A stretch of 64,000 nucleotides of DNA from NCBI GenBank assembly GCA_951799445.1, contig OX637291.1:9302501-9366500 (forward strand), in the 5' to 3' direction. Shown here piece after piece: positions 35,445 to 48,620 of this stretch (positions are counted from its first letter, which is position 1; every line of letters starts with the position of its first letter). The notes beneath the pieces are model-generated. The model was not told the origin of the DNA and searched no databases. It saw nothing but the letters and a program-made list of their open reading frames with translations. Made by a program: the position numbers and the translations under genes. Source of the stretch: Pseudisothecium myosuroides (taxonomy: Eukaryota > Streptophyta > Bryopsida > Hypnales > Lembophyllaceae).

Positions 35445-35559
35445 GGGCAATGGCCCTTATTGTCGGGCGTTGCGCCAATAATCAGATCTTCTCGTCAGGC
35501 TCCACCCTCTTTCGTTGACCGATTATTTGGTGCAATACCCTCCTCTGCGGGCATTGCCC
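35445..35559. repeat. 115-bp foldback
   Basis: Outer arms GGGCAATGGCCC and GGGCATTGCCC, inner arms TTGCGCCAATAATC and GATTATTTGGTGCAA. A further hairpin, GAGTACATTTTT with AAAATGTACTC, lies just downstream (about 35577-35614). Confidence 0.55.
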
Positions 35560-35614
35560 TATACTATGCACTGAAAAGAGTACATTTTTCAATATTCACT
35601 GAAAATGTACTCAA

Positions 35615-38600
35615 GCAACTTCCAAAACCACAATTAGATGAAAATAAGTTTTTTTTCCCATCCTAAGTAAGGTGAAGTCATCCGGAGAACGTTTTACGTC
35701 CTGAGCAGTTCAGGGTTCGTTTTGCGTCCTAGGCGGCTCAGCATCTGTGAGCGTTTCAGGGAGCGCATAGCCGCACTGTAGCAACAGATCCATGCCCACA
35801 ACGTGAGTGTGCTTTTCCCTGCGCTTTTCTCCCCCCGCCTTTGAACTTTCCTGCACTTTCAAGATACTAAAATACTGTTGATGGGTTTTGCATGTGGAAC
35901 GGGAGATATTCCAGCGAGCCTCCTTCCGTCGGTTCCGGGACCGGTAGAATATATATTCCTGCACCGCTGGAAAAAAAAAATTAACAAATTGGCGGGCTGC
36001 GTTTTGACTTTTTGCACACCCACATGGAGCCACTCAGCCACTCCAGGGAGTCCAGGCCAGCTAGAATACGTATTGCTTGCCTGTCCCAGAATAATAATCT
36101 TTCGTGGAGGGAATGGCCAGCTAGAAACTGTACTATCAATCATCAATCAATTGGCGCGGGACCGGACTTCAACACAGACTTCGGTCCGCCAAGGAATGTG
36201 TATTTATAAGGATGCAAGGGGATCATGTTGATGCCCCGGCCTCACTAGGAACGGAAAGACTAGCCACTCATAACCATTAAGTTAATCGATTACTGGATAT
36301 CGATCAATGGAAGTGCGAATGGCGTGAAACACTACTAAGTGAATGGCAAGCAACACTCCTGCAATTGATAAGCTTAATCACTCTAATTACTTGAGTCTTG
36401 AACATCTTGATCGGTACAGTGCTTTGAGTGCATCAATGGAGGTCTCATTGAGTGGAAAAGGTTTAAAACCTGCTTATGAACCAGCCAACAAGAGCGTGCC
36501 TCAAAGCTCGAATCAGGCATTATAAAAGGTTACAGGGTACAATAGTGAAAACAGTGTCTGTAGATTGGGGAAGGGATCCGAGTAAGAACTCACATGGTAA
36601 CTTGGACCAGGTCAGTTGTGAGTCTTCTCATGGATAGTTTAGTAGACCAAAATTTGTTAAAATGGCAGGATTCCACAAACTTGGCACTTCTACATTCAGA
36701 TCGTGCCATCTGAAATCTATATCAGTCCTAGATTTTAGAGCTAAAGAAGGAGATGGATGAAAAAATGGCGTATGGAATACTACCATTTTAACAAAATTTC
36801 CCATCAAGGTTGTCATGTAACTTACCAGCTTGCAACTACCGGTAGCGTTATAACCTTCTTACAACCAGTCAACAAGAGAGCGACAGACATGTATGGTTGC
36901 TTCAAAAGTTAGACTTCGCATTATGGTCTTGAAGACTTGTTTATCGTGTGGCAGGCAGCGGAGTGAGAATTCTGATGATGGAGAGTGATGAACTGCTTGA
37001 ATGAACTGCTTGTGGCTGCAGCACTTGACCTTGTTCAAAGGTTCCGTTTGACTTGATTAATGATAAGCTTTGATCAGCAGTCACAAATCTCTCAGTTTCC
37101 GAACTGTGCTTTCCACTGATTGACAAACAGCTCGATTTGCATGGAGATTCTTAATTAATTGCGTTTGGCGAAGCCGATAGATCAGTTTGCATCTTCAAAT
37201 TTATCCTGACAAAGACTTTGTTGACCAGCGCTTCAGCTGGCTGGAGGAGTGGAGGTGGTTTCAGTTCTTTTTGCCCCAATTCTGAGGCTTCAATTCCAAA
37301 GCTGTCTCACGACTTGCAACGTCGACGCTGAAAACGGGGGTGAATTGGATCGGACAGTACCAACAAGCTTCCTTGTTCCCAGCAGGGGTTACAGAAAATT
37401 AAAATGTTTAATCCTTTTATATCCTGTTGCTGTTGATGAGCACCCCAATTCCTGCGGAGGCAGTTGCTATCCATAATTTACTGTGCCAGGTGGTATAATT
37501 TTGAGCTGCTTTGAGCTGCCACGTCATTCGATAGAACTCACCCTCCTCCAACTGTCGATGGCAATCCAAAAAGGTGACAAAAACACGTACAACACCAGAG
37601 TATTCATAAAGTGCATAGATCCCATATAATAGATAGTGCAACTATGATATTTCACAGCTGAATTGCCAGTGGAATTTCGGGCTCTAATCCGTACTGAAAC
37701 TTGGAAAAAGCAGTAGAAAAGTTTAAAAATCTCTCGCCTAGGGCTTGCTCTCTGGTTTACTGTACCGTTTCTATTATCAATGGAAAATTGTCCGTGTTTA
37801 AAAAAATAAAAATAAATCCGTACTGAAACTGTGCAATTCCGTAGTTGCACTGTGAAATTAACCCTTCAAGCACATTTGAGGTCTTACATGTTTGAGGTCT
37901 TTGACTCCTAGGAGGGCTACCCAAACTTGGATTTCAGAATCTTTCTGAAATGGGCATCATGTAGCTTGTTCAAATGACCAATCAATGAGCTCACGCCCTC
38001 TTCAATGCTGTGGGCAACTTCAAAGTCACTATTCAAAAAATTTACCAAACTTTCTAATGCAAAATCTACAAGTTGAAATTGCGATGCAAATCCCAAGACT
38101 TAGGTTGATTGATAACTTGTGAATGATATCAAGGAAGTTCACATGTAGTTGAGTATTGGAGGAGCTTTCCAGAAGATTCTCTGAAAACCCAGCACCTCCG
38201 GCTGGGGTGGCTGTCGTTTTAAGATTTAAGTCTGGGGGCCGGCTTTTAGGTTTTCCTGCTGTTCCTGTAGCTTCAGGTATTAACTCAAGATTATGCGCAG
38301 AGAGAATCTAAACTCCTTTTGCAAGGTTGTTGAGGCAGCTCCTTCATGAGGCGAGGAGCTTCATGCATGCATTTACTGCACAGCGATAAAATTTAGTGTT
38401 GCAGTAGCACAATAACTTTATATATGCGTATGACTGATCGATTTCCTAGTATCTTAACCACGCCTATGAAGGCGGGGCGTTGTAGACAATCCTCTGGCCG
38501 CAGGTTGAAATAAGTCAATGCTTCAGATGCGCCAAGCTTGATCGATCCGAACCACGATCACGAACATATGTATTCTAAAGTATTCTCGTGCGGCTTTTAA

Positions 38601-39020
38601 AACTATTATACAGGGAATTTAGCTCTTGCAAGCTTCCATGCGCCACCAGCCAGAGGGCGGAGTGGCCGAAACGAATTATAGGATCATGCTACAACAGCAC
38701 ATGCAGGCAGGCCGGTCAGTAGGGTGGTACGTTACGTGGTGGCTGGATAGGATACGGTAGAGGCGGTCCCAAAAGTAATACTATACGATACTGTATGGCG
38801 CAAGTTGGTTGCTTTGGCCTGTGCTTTGTTTGCTTGCAAGTTGACTCTTCCCGGGAATTGAAGGCGCAAGGCAAATGCATATCAGGCCTTTATGACTTGC
38901 ACTTGCACAAGGACTACAAGCTAACGGAAAATAATTGTGGGCTACGAGTGCTAAATTAGAGTGTACAGTGATGTAGGAAGGGTCAGGTAAGTGAATTCTG
39001 AGTGTGTACACAATAACCCA
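35615..39020. other. Low-repeat region of mixed composition, no supported gene
   Basis: GC content is higher than to the left and repeats are few apart from family T copy 2. Open frames reach at most 117 codons (35878-36231, + strand), without recognised domains and with overlapping frames on both strands. A frame starting at 36343 reads NTPAIDKLNHSNYLSLEHLD, faintly like the N-terminus of copia gag, but only for some 25 residues. Confidence 0.35.
36650..36799. mobile_element. Family T small MITE, copy 2 (opposite orientation)
   Basis: 150 bp. Ends AAATTTGTTAAAATGGCAGG and, reverse-complemented, AAATTTTGTTAAAATGGTAG. It shares AGTGCCAAGTTTGTGGAAT (as the reverse complement) and CCTAGATTTTA-like interior words with copy 1. 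Confidence 0.65.
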
Positions 39021-39021
39021 A

Positions 39022-39589
39022 GCAGGACGCTACTAAACAGTGTTTTTTTTCCGGCAATTTGTTGTCAATTTGCACCAAAATAATGGGCCTTGCACCAAGC
39101 CCATAGAACAAAATAGCATTGTAAGGGCGGAAAATCGTCAAAAAACTTCAAATTAAAAAGAAATCTTGGATGAAATCGCCAGATTGTGGATGAAAATTGA
39201 ATTATGGATATGTGATATGTGCTAATGCAATGTTTTCTATCCAATATGTGGATGAATGTTGAAATTTGGAGCACCACTATAATATTCAATATTGCCACTT
39301 TGGCACTTCATTAAAAATGGGAAAAAAATGCTACTAAACCCGTCCTAAGAACTACAAAGTGGACCTTGCAGGGCAAATTTACCCTTGGCAAAAACACAAG
39401 AGTTTCCACACATGATAAAATTTGGAAAAATTTGAATACATATTTGCAATCAAAAGCCCCAAATTAGCTAGGAGGGATGAAGAATATAGAATTAACATGG
39501 TACAAAATTGTTTTTTTTTACAATTACCCCATGTAACATAGAATTCACCCTGCAAAGCCTACTCCGTAAGAGAGATTTAGCGTCCTGCA
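39022..39589. mobile_element. Family S foldback, copy 3, interrupted by family R
   Basis: Outer ends GCAGGACGCTA and, reverse-complemented on the right, GCAGGACGCTA. Inner arms CTTGCAGGGCAAATT and CTTTGCAGGGTGAATT. The core TTTGCAATCAAAAGCCCCAAA with TTAGCTAGGAGG is the reverse of copies 1 and 2. Family R copy 2 sits inside the left arm. Confidence 0.65.
39039..39329 (+). mobile_element. Family R MITE, copy 2, with 10-bp target duplication
   Basis: 291 bp flanked by GCTACTAAAC (39029-39038 and 39330-39339). Ends AGTGTTTTTTTTCC and, reverse-complemented, ATTTTTTTCCC. A 9-10-bp duplication suggests a Mutator-like origin. This copy lacks the two insertions found in copy 1 and so preserves their empty sites. 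Confidence 0.75.
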
Positions 39590-41461
39590 CCCCCCAAAAG
39601 TGTGTCCCACTCCTAAATAAGGTAGATCATATTACCACGCAAATTCGCTATCTAGGTACTTTGGAGAAGCTATTTGTCAACTCACATATTTTTCAAAGAT
39701 CAATTGAAAAGTTTGAGAGAAGACATTTGTAAGGAGAATGAAGACATTTTAACAAGAAATGAATTTTTTGTAATCATCCAAAGTTTGTTGGGACAAAATT
39801 CGTAAAGTGTGGATAGATTCATGCTAAAACACATGCTGATGTATCCTCTCTCCAAGTGCATTATTATGATGCTAAAGGGTTGCTAACATTGTAGGTAATA
39901 GGTAGGTGATTGATGCAAATAGGAGGGTTTGGTAGATGTCGAAATTGGATGATTGACGCCATTGGATTGCTTTACTTTAGATGGATAAATCAAATAAATG
40001 GGTATAATTGATTTTCAAAATGTTATTCCAATGACAACTTAGGTCTAAACTAGTTTAGCCAATTGTTAGAGTGACCTTTGGAGACTGTTGATTGATGAAT
40101 ATAGCTAGGGTTTGCTTTGTAACCATGGAATCACTAGTAGAAGGGTGATCTTTAGACACCAAAATACAATGTTAGAGCATGGTGCTAGAGGCCCATATTA
40201 GCCCAATATGGCGCCTTTGGTTAATTTTACCTTAAATATTATAAATTTCCATATTAGTGCACCTCACAAATTACATAATTTTTAAATTAGTGTCAATTAG
40301 TGTTACTACTTAAAGGACACTAAATCAATGTATTTTAATAGTAGATGTGGATCTTGGGGGTATAAGAGTAGTGATTTCTTCTTGAGTGACTTAACGCCTT
40401 TATCTATTTCAATTGAACCCTTGCGATTTGTACCATAGAAAACTAATGAATATTTTGAAGAATAATCATCAAAATTTACTATTCAACAGAGTGATATTGC
40501 CATTTTGGATGAATGCATTATTATGTTTGGACGGTTTAACATGCTTTTAAATGAATAAATGTCATTTCATCCACATTATAAATTTTCCATCCATATTTAT
40601 AGATGTAAATTTTTGATCATTGTATTGATTTGCAATATTAGGGGAAATTGGAAATTGGAGTCACCTAAAAAATTAGTGTCATTATATTAAAAAAATTAAT
40701 ATAAAAACAATATAGTAATATTTTAACCTATACTAATTTAAATATTTTATAAATATTTTGATTTTAGTACATTAGTGTATTGTAAGTGTCACACACCTAA
40801 AATGAAAAATGAGTGTATTGTAAGTAAAGGGCAAGATCAGCACATCCCTCTAAAATATTTATTTTTTTCCAAAAAACAAGGTACAATATTTGCTAAACAT
40901 GAAAATGTTTGTAAGATTCTTTTTTCCTCCAATAAAAAAAAATCTATTTAAAAAAAAATTCTGTCGAACCTCCCGCCTACGACTGCCCTAGGAGCTATCT
41001 TAGAAATTGAAAAATAAAAAATAAAAAATTGGTACACAGGACCGCCTTCCTATTATTGAAAAAAGGATTGTATTGTACAGAATTGTACGTTACAGTTACC
41101 GTGGCTCAACATGATGCACCCAATTGGAAGAATGCTAAAGCAAAAGCAATCGACATTCAAATATTCAATACTTACAGTACATGAATTCAGATGGATATAC
41201 TATACTGGCAGGTCCACCAATTTACTATTATTAGATTGGTCAAATTTTCATATTTTTTTGTTGACAAGAGAAAGGAGATTCCAACGTACCAAAGAATTCA
41301 ACATTTGGATATTGTACGCAAAAGTTATGAAGGATCAAAGTTTTTCTGGTAGGTGTTTAAAAATTGTTTCTTCAACATACATACATACTAATTTTGGAGA
41401 TGTATACAAAGTCATGATGGTGGTTTTGGGCAAGGTGCAATTTTGAATGTAACTCCTACAA
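39590..41461. other. AT-rich spacer, no gene seen
   Basis: Only short frames. The 111-codon + strand frame at 41111-41446 shows no domain I recognise. Confidence 0.4.
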
Positions 41462-41731
41462 CATTTTTTTAATTTTTTATGAAGTGCCAAAGTGGCAATA
41501 TAAAATGTTGTAGAGGTGCTCCAAATTTCAACATTCATCCACATATTGGATAGATAATATCACATTAGCACCTATGACATATCCATAAATTTGTTTTCAT
41601 CCACAATCTAGCAATTTCATCCAAGATTTTTTAAATAAAAAAATTCTAGCAAAATACTTCCCGATTTTTCACCATTTTCTAGCCAAATTATTTTTTCTCG
41701 TGCAGTCTAACACTATTTCACCAAAAAAAGC
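41462..41731 (-). mobile_element. Family R MITE, copy 3 (reverse)
   Basis: Reverse complement of the family R blocks: ATGAAGTGCCAAAGTGGC, CCAAATTTCAACATTCATCC, CATCCACAATCTAGCAATTTC and CCAAATTATTTTTTCTCGTG. It is uninterrupted at both places where copy 1 carries insertions. No clear target duplication. Confidence 0.7.
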
Positions 41732-42778
41732 CTTGTTACCCACCTTACAACTTCACCAAATATTTCCATTGTATTGCCCCACACTCATCTCTAGAGTTTA
41801 GATATTTCACACTAGTTTTTTTGGGATCAATAAAATGTTATAGATTTTGAAAACTAAAAATTCAACATATACCTATGCGTTAGATTGGACAACTAATTAG
41901 AAGGACGACGTAATGAGCCTATTCAATATAGTGGGAGATACTATCAGTTTTAGATCGCATTTTTTATTAGAAATATATAAGTTCAATAATGCAAAAAAAA
42001 TACCATCTTCTTATTCCAATAGTTTCTAATCTAAACAAAACAAAACAAAAATCTTATTAAATATTAGTGTGTCTCACATTTAATTGCAATGTTTTAAAGA
42101 AAATGTTAGCCAGTGTTAACTCTAAAGGAAGGAAGGATAAAAAATTGATTATACTTTGAAAAAGTTATTGTTCAAACTTGACGAAATTTTCATACCATGA
42201 GACTGTAATGAAGAGCATCCAATGCATCGATAAAAAAAAAGGAATAAGAAGTAACGCCGTTAAAAAAAATAAGATCCAATTTGGGATTCTTTTGTGTCTC
42301 TTTTGGGGAAAATATCCCAGGCACCTTTTATGGGTAGGTACAACAGTAACTTTTCTTCTACTGTAGTGAATTATATGATGCTATCTATTTGAAAGATATA
42401 GGTTCCAGTGTTCGGAAAAAAATCGGCGGCTAGTTCAAAGTTAGTTGGTGGAATTGGAAAAAAAAAAAAAGGGTTGCAATTTAAAAGCATTTGAAAAAGT
42501 CCGGTAAAAAAATCTATAAATTTTTTGTATAGAATAAAAAATAGAGGAAATAACCAAACTCGATTCTTGAAAAAATGGTTCAATATGAAAATTAAAGAAA
42601 AGTAGCTAGTAAACCTCAAAATATCCAGGATATGATTGTTGGTGAGATTGGTGATGAGTTGTGACCATCATGGGGCAAATATTATTTTATTCTATTTTTT
42701 GAATTCATACAAAATTTACGCAATTTTATAGCATAAGGTAGAATGAAGAACAAGATGCTAAATGAGGCTCACGAAGTA
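41732..42778. other. AT-rich spacer, no gene seen
   Basis: No supported feature. TTAACTCTAAAGGAAG near 42117 may be a decayed TTAA-family end. Confidence 0.35.
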
Positions 42779-42958
42779 GGACCAGTAGGGTGAAAAAGCA
42801 AGAATTTTTTATTTTTTGCAAATTTTGAATTCATATTTGCGATCAGAGACCCCAGATTAGCTAGAAGAGGTCTACAACATACTCTAGAGACGGCACAAAA
42901 TAGGAGGCAAGATTTTACTTTTACCCCCGAGAACTTGCGTTTTCACCCCGTTGGTTCC
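42779..42958. mobile_element. Family S MITE, copy 4
   Basis: Ends GGACCAGTAGGGTGAAAAAG and, reverse-complemented, GGAACCAACGGGGTGAAAAC. The core TTGCGATCAGAGACCCC, then AGATTAGCTAG, then ACATACTCTAGAG matches copies 1 and 2 in reverse. Confidence 0.6.
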
Positions 42959-43087
42959 ACTCATTTGGCATCCTGCGAAAGAAGAAAAACATGTCACTCT
43001 TTAGATTTGAACTTCCCCAGCCAGTCTTTCCCAAACCCCTAGAGCTTGTTCCTTGGTTCACTTTGGAATACAATCCTCAATTTCAAA

Positions 43088-43113
43088 AAAAATAAAAATA
43101 AAAATAAAAATAA
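43088..43113. repeat. (AAAAT)n microsatellite
   Basis: About five uninterrupted AAAAT units. Confidence 0.7.
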
Positions 43114-44351
43114 AGCCCTACAGATTCAACATTTTCCACACCATAATGACTTTGATTTGTCCTATTAATGAGGGTGAAAATTATTGTTACCTTGAAATTT
43201 CATAAAATTTCATTTTTTGGAAATTCCTATAATATAGTTGCAATTAAATTTGCAAAAAATAGTAAGTCAAAGCAGATTGACTTAAGTATATTAGTTTCAC
43301 TTGCAGTATTAGGACAATTATCTATGTTGTTGGTTGATTTACAATACATGATGTTAAAATGTGACTAAATTCTTGTTCTTTTCATATAAGACTTAACTCC
43401 TAATTATCCATGTTTTGAAATTGGCAATACTTATGAAATTGCCAAAAATCATCACTCTTTAAAAAAAAATTAAACAAATATTATTCGTTTTTTAGAATTT
43501 GTAAATATATAATCTTACTCTTGACTATCATCATGGTCACATATTATAAATTTGGGGTTTGAGGACAATGTATGTGAGAACAAAGTCTCCAAAATCTTCT
43601 TTTCAAAACTATCCAAGCTTATGACAATGTAGCTTGTCCGGTTCAAGCTTCATAACTCAAATTCTATTGACAAGGAAGATTTAGGAACTTCATATTTGAG
43701 TAAAAACTCAAATAAGGAAGAAGTATGCAAAATTCCATAGCAATATGATGTTGTGCTTCTCTATGGCCCTACCCAAGTTGGAACCAAATTAAAAAAACTC
43801 AAAAATTTGACTACTATTATTTTACTATTGGATCTTCATATAAATTAGATTTCCTAGAGACTTGTTTGTTTTCCTAATCCTCCAAAATACGTTATTCAAA
43901 TTTGTGCAAAACTAGTATCCTAATATTTTTGAATTTTTAATGATATTTTTAGGATAGATCTAAATCATCATGTTCCATGTGTAAAGCTTTGTTTGAAGTC
44001 ATTTGACAATTAACATTTCTTACAAATTGTTTTTGATAAGCCACATGGTATTTTAAATTTCAATTTGTATACATAAAAATCTAGATATTATTTTTGTTAA
44101 ATTAATTATTTTTATTTCATTTTATACATTGATATCTACTCAAAAAGTCTTGAACCCTTCTATTATAATCAATGAAATAAAAGTTATGAAGAATATTGTT
44201 TAGTAGACCTTGAAGCCTAAAATATCATGAAAAATATTTTTGGATTCAATTCTCAAAATTTTGAACTAAAATCAAAATATAGCAATATAGCATGCTTATG
44301 AAGATTTTGTGCAAGATTCTAAATCAATTCACTTCAAGGTGCAATGACCAG
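43114..44351. other. AT-rich spacer, possible TTAA-family trace
   Basis: Around 44130-44230 the order AAAAAGTCTTGAA, then TTCTATTATAATCAATGA, then AAAGTTATGAAGA resembles the middle of TTAA subfamily 2, but it is too diverged to bound. No gene. Confidence 0.3.
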
Positions 44352-44652
44352 ATGACAAGAAAAAAAATTTGATGTCTAGATTCAAAGCTTGGTTTGTCAC
44401 TTTGGAAAAGTGCCGCAATGAGTAGTCAGCCAAGCTAACTGCTTGCTGAAACAGTCAGATTTTGCGATTTAAAAAAAAAAATTAAAAAAAAAAATTAAAA
44501 CTCTTAAAACTTGGTTCCTACAGCACTGCTATTGCAATTTCAGGCGGGCAGGAAAGGGGAAAAATGATTTTTTTAGTCCAAAAAAATAAAATTTCAGAAT
44601 ACCTTGGAAAGCTATGGAACAACCCTCTAGAGGCTTGAAATTTTCTTTAATG
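44352..44652 (-). mobile_element. Possible diverged CATTAGA-family MITE
   Basis: It shares the order of landmarks with 17195-17443: a left AAGAAAAAAAATTTGATGTC, a central ACAGCACTGCTATTGC, a poly-A-rich middle and a right AGAGGCTTGAAATTTTC with TTAATG. Identity is low. Confidence 0.35.
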
Positions 44653-47600
44653 CAAAGTAAGATAGAAAGACTTGAAACCGTTCATTTAAATTGTTGCACA
44701 AAGGTGGAATCAAGATTACAATTACAAGTTAATTTTTACTTGTAGACAAATGAAAATTTAAGATTGAAAGAAATCTATAAAAGTCAAATGACCTATTGTA
44801 TAAACTTTAGTCTTTGCACATGTTAAGACTTATGGGATTTGCAATTTTTATTTGGGTACAATTGAATAGCAAATTGAAGAATTTTTCTCATGTACTTCAA
44901 TCAATTCATTTTAAAGTGAAAATAAACATAATAAAGGTAGTCCAAGCAAAAACATATAGTTTATCATTGTTTTTCCTAGGGAGGCACTATTCTAGTCCAT
45001 TTGAATTCTAATTTAAAAAAAAATCCCTACATGGTTGCGAAGGCAATCCAAAAGCCTCCCTCAAGATTGCTGAATAATGGACAAACTTTTTGCTATGTGT
45101 AGAACCTTCACATTTGGTGGTATTTACAATCAATTTACAAAATGGTGACTATTTAATTCCAACCCTTTCAACCCCAATTCTACATTGAAGTTGTCATAAT
45201 GCCAATCCTCTTTAATTTTTACTATATTAGAATGCAAGAGGACGCCATTGGGAGCCAAAGTAGGAAAAGCAATTGGAAGAGGGGGTGCATACTTCAACCC
45301 CTAGGTATCCAAGGCCATTTTTGAGCTCCTTGGAGTTTATTCAAAACTAATTAACTAAAATACTAAGTTTTAATAAGTATTCTCAATTTAAAAAAACTAT
45401 AACCATACCATTGGAGAAAGAATGGGGCCTCAAAAGAGCCACTAGAGTTAGGCCAACAGTGCAAAAAATATATTTTTTTTGGAAAAAGATATTAAAAAGA
45501 TATTTTTTAAATTGATAAATTTGCACTACCGGTCTAATTCTAGTGGCCCTCTTGAGGCCCCGTTTTATATATTAGTGTTGACAAAACTTTGAAGTTAAAT
45601 AAATTTTTACCAAAATATTATTTTTGATAACTTTTTAATAGTTTTATATCCTTATAAGTTTATTTCAAACAACAAAATTTTAATATTGAAAAAAATTGTT
45701 TATGATTTTTCTATTGAAAATTTTGTAAAAGGGTGTCTTTTGCAAATCTTGATATTTTAATGTTAATGTTTTTAAACATGACCTTCAAAACACATTGGGA
45801 TCTTCGGGATAAATCACATTGAAAATGTGTTATGAACATTGTAGAGTAGATTTTGAGAAACCATAAATTGATTGTTGCTATATATACTATGACCTCTAGC
45901 CTTATATTTTCTTTATAACTCAATTTCAAATTTGACATATAAAAAGAGGATTAAAAGACTTCAAATAAATTTCACATCTTTTAGAGGGGATGAAACAAAT
46001 GGAAATCCATTGCAAAGCATAAGTTATAAAGCAACCAAGTCAAACTCGTTGAACAAAAGAAAAAAAAAAGAAAAAATGACTAATTGAACAAACAACTTTC
46101 GCATTTTTAACACCCTCTTAATCAAAACATTATAATCTTTCAATCCATAAGTGACACTGTTGTTCTTTTTTTTTTCCATATTTGTCAACACCAAAATATG
46201 GTAGCATTTAGGTATAAATGGCTCTATAACTTTTCAACCATATTGCACCATGTGTAAAGTTGGAGACATCCCATATGGATTGCATGATTTCAGGTCATAT
46301 TTGGAACACTTCAAAAGACGCCTTGTACTTCACAGAATTGGGGGGCGGACAGAATTGGGCATTTCTACCGGTACCTTATCGCAGTACAATGGAGGGAAGG
46401 AAGCAGAAAACCCGTGTTCGTAGATCTCCTTGTCACAGATTCCCGGAACCGTTAGCGCTTTGAGAAAAGGCCGTCCGGGACACCCGCACCAATTCAACCG
46501 CGTCATGATCCAACATGTACAAAACCAGGATCAAACAAAGGAGCAATGCAACCCCAACTTGAAAGTCAACGTTGTTGCAGGTTTCACAAATCTTGATCAA
46601 CCTTGGATCTGAATGTGAAAGAATTTAGAACATTTGCTTGCTGGTCTTCACGTACAAATCACAATCAAACTGGCAGTACTTAGCGGATCATTCCATCGTT
46701 GATTCTCTGGCGCGAGTTTGATGAATCGAATACATCCACATATTGTGCATCGATCCAGCTTATTGCAATCGATCATGAAGGAAGGACTGGATTCTCGGGT
46801 TCCATAGTGTGACCACATTCAATCAGATCTGGCGATGCTTGAATTCGCTGATGTTTTCTGTTTCTGTTTCGAGTACGTCGTCGTACGCTCTTCAAGTGGA
46901 AAAGCGAGGGTCGGAGTGAGTTGAACACTACTTTGTCTCTTTTGCTTACGTTGATATATGATGCTCACCATTGTTTGCCCAGATCTCGCCACACGTACAT
47001 CAGATCTGGGTTCTGGATAGACGAAATTCAGCATCATTGCTTGTTTCGGATCTCTTTTTCGAAATCTTTTATTTTCCATTGTACATGGCTGGCTGGTTGG
47101 CTGACTGGGGTAATTTCGTTTGGGTGTCACTGCATCATCGCTTGAAATTTCGTCTCCACTACGATTTGTCGTTAGAGATTAGGTTGTTCCACATCAGTCA
47201 CGGCGATTTGAATAGAAAACTCTTAGTACACTACTTAATGGTTTAATGCACGAAAGCGGTATTTGGTCAAGACTGCAGAGTTTCAGCAACGTAACCAATG
47301 ACAATGAGATTCGATTGTTAGTCAGTCAGGTTTTGATTAATTTGTCTGAACAGCATCTCCCCGGCTTAGTTTTCGTTGTCAGGGAGGGCGTGGTTAGTTA
47401 CTCGTCTGACAAAAATGTGATGCGGGAGCGCACACTTGAGTTGAGCATACCTGGCAAACGAATACACTGATTACGTTTCAATTCTGCACCGCCCTCCAAA
47501 ATTCACAGCAACCAGGCAGACAAGTGTTCGTCGCCTTCTGTTTGTCCTTATTACTATGGATCGCTCCCACTCACTAGATTCTGCACCATGAAGCGTTCTC

Positions 47601-47700
47601 TCTCCCGACGTAACCTCCTCGGAGTCCCTAGCCACCACGTCTTTCTCCCAATTTTATACCAATATCGCCGAAATTTTCAGAAATATCTCATCTCCGTGTT
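44653..47700. other. Upstream region of the LBD gene, no other gene seen
   Basis: AT-rich to about 46200, then GC-richer and free of recognised repeats up to the promoter, as expected for a gene's upstream flank. Open frames are short and overlap on both strands. Confidence 0.4.
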
Positions 47701-47724
47701 CACACGGAACCGCAGAAGGCGTGG

Positions 47725-47754
47725 ACGTCAGAAACACGTCACCCCTCTATAAAA
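47725..47754 (+). promoter_or_regulatory. Candidate LBD core promoter with TATA box and ACGT motifs
   Basis: TATAAAA at 47748-47754 is preceded by GACGTC and CACGTC within 25 bp, ACGT-core sites of the bZIP type. A second TATAAATA lies at 47840-47847. A start site near 47780 would give a leader of about 1.4 kb before the ATG at 49203. Whether an intron lies in the leader cannot be told from sequence alone. Confidence 0.45.
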
Positions 47755-48620
47755 GACAACCGACCATGGGTAAAGCGAATAGTTTATTTTAGTGGGGGTA
47801 ATAATAATCCTCGCTATCTCTTTGTGCCTGGTGCGCAGTTTATAAATAACCCTAGTCCCTAGGGGGTGTTGACGAGCGAGCTGGCCCGGCCCTACCGGGT
47901 AGGAAAAACAGGGCTGCCAAGGGGTGGAAGGACCCCACGTTTCCTTCTCCGACACTCCACGCCTGCTGCTGCTTCTTGCTGCCCACCATACAAGAGTGCC
48001 TTCGCGCTTGCGCGCACTCTTTTACATACCTCCGTCTTTCTAGTTCTAGGGATCCTGAGCTCCACGTTGTGACGTTCGGGAGTCCAGTACCCTCGGAACC
48101 CGTCCTTCTGTCGCGAGCCTCACCCGTCCTGTTGAGGCGCATGGGAAACATAGGTTTCAGTGCTTTTCATTTGCCGTCTCAGATAATTCTCTCCCGCGCT
48201 CAGAAGATCCTCGACTAGGCCTTCAGTGATCGTCTTGTGAGTTTCTCGTGTTTTCTACGTTCAGTGGACTGGAGGATATATTTCGGCTTCATGTTGGGCC
48301 ATGAAAGTTAACGGGTTTGCTTGTTAATTTGGGCGGCACATGTGCGTGAGAGGGAGTGCATCTGGAATTTGTTGCGGTGGACGAGAATTTGGATGAGAAC
48401 GGAATACTCATGTGGAGTGATTCGACGGGGATTAGTGAACGGGGTACCAGATTATTGACAATCGTGGTTTCAAGGAATGTGAAAAACGCAAACTGGAGCG
48501 CGCGTTTGGTTAAAATCGCCCCACATTCAGCAATCTCGATGTGCGAAGTGGGAACTCGCGACGTCAAGGATCATGCAGGTGAGGGCGTGGGAGTAGTCTG
48601 GCATTAGTGAGGATTGTTAG

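Noticed and set aside
36343..36525. Copia gag gene at 36343
   Set aside because: Only about 25 residues resemble gag, with no LTR, primer site or downstream domains nearby.
45290..45330. TTAA-family terminus at AACCCCTAGGTATCCAAGGCC-like sequence
   Set aside because: It lacks TTAA (reads TTCA), has no partner end and no interior similarity.
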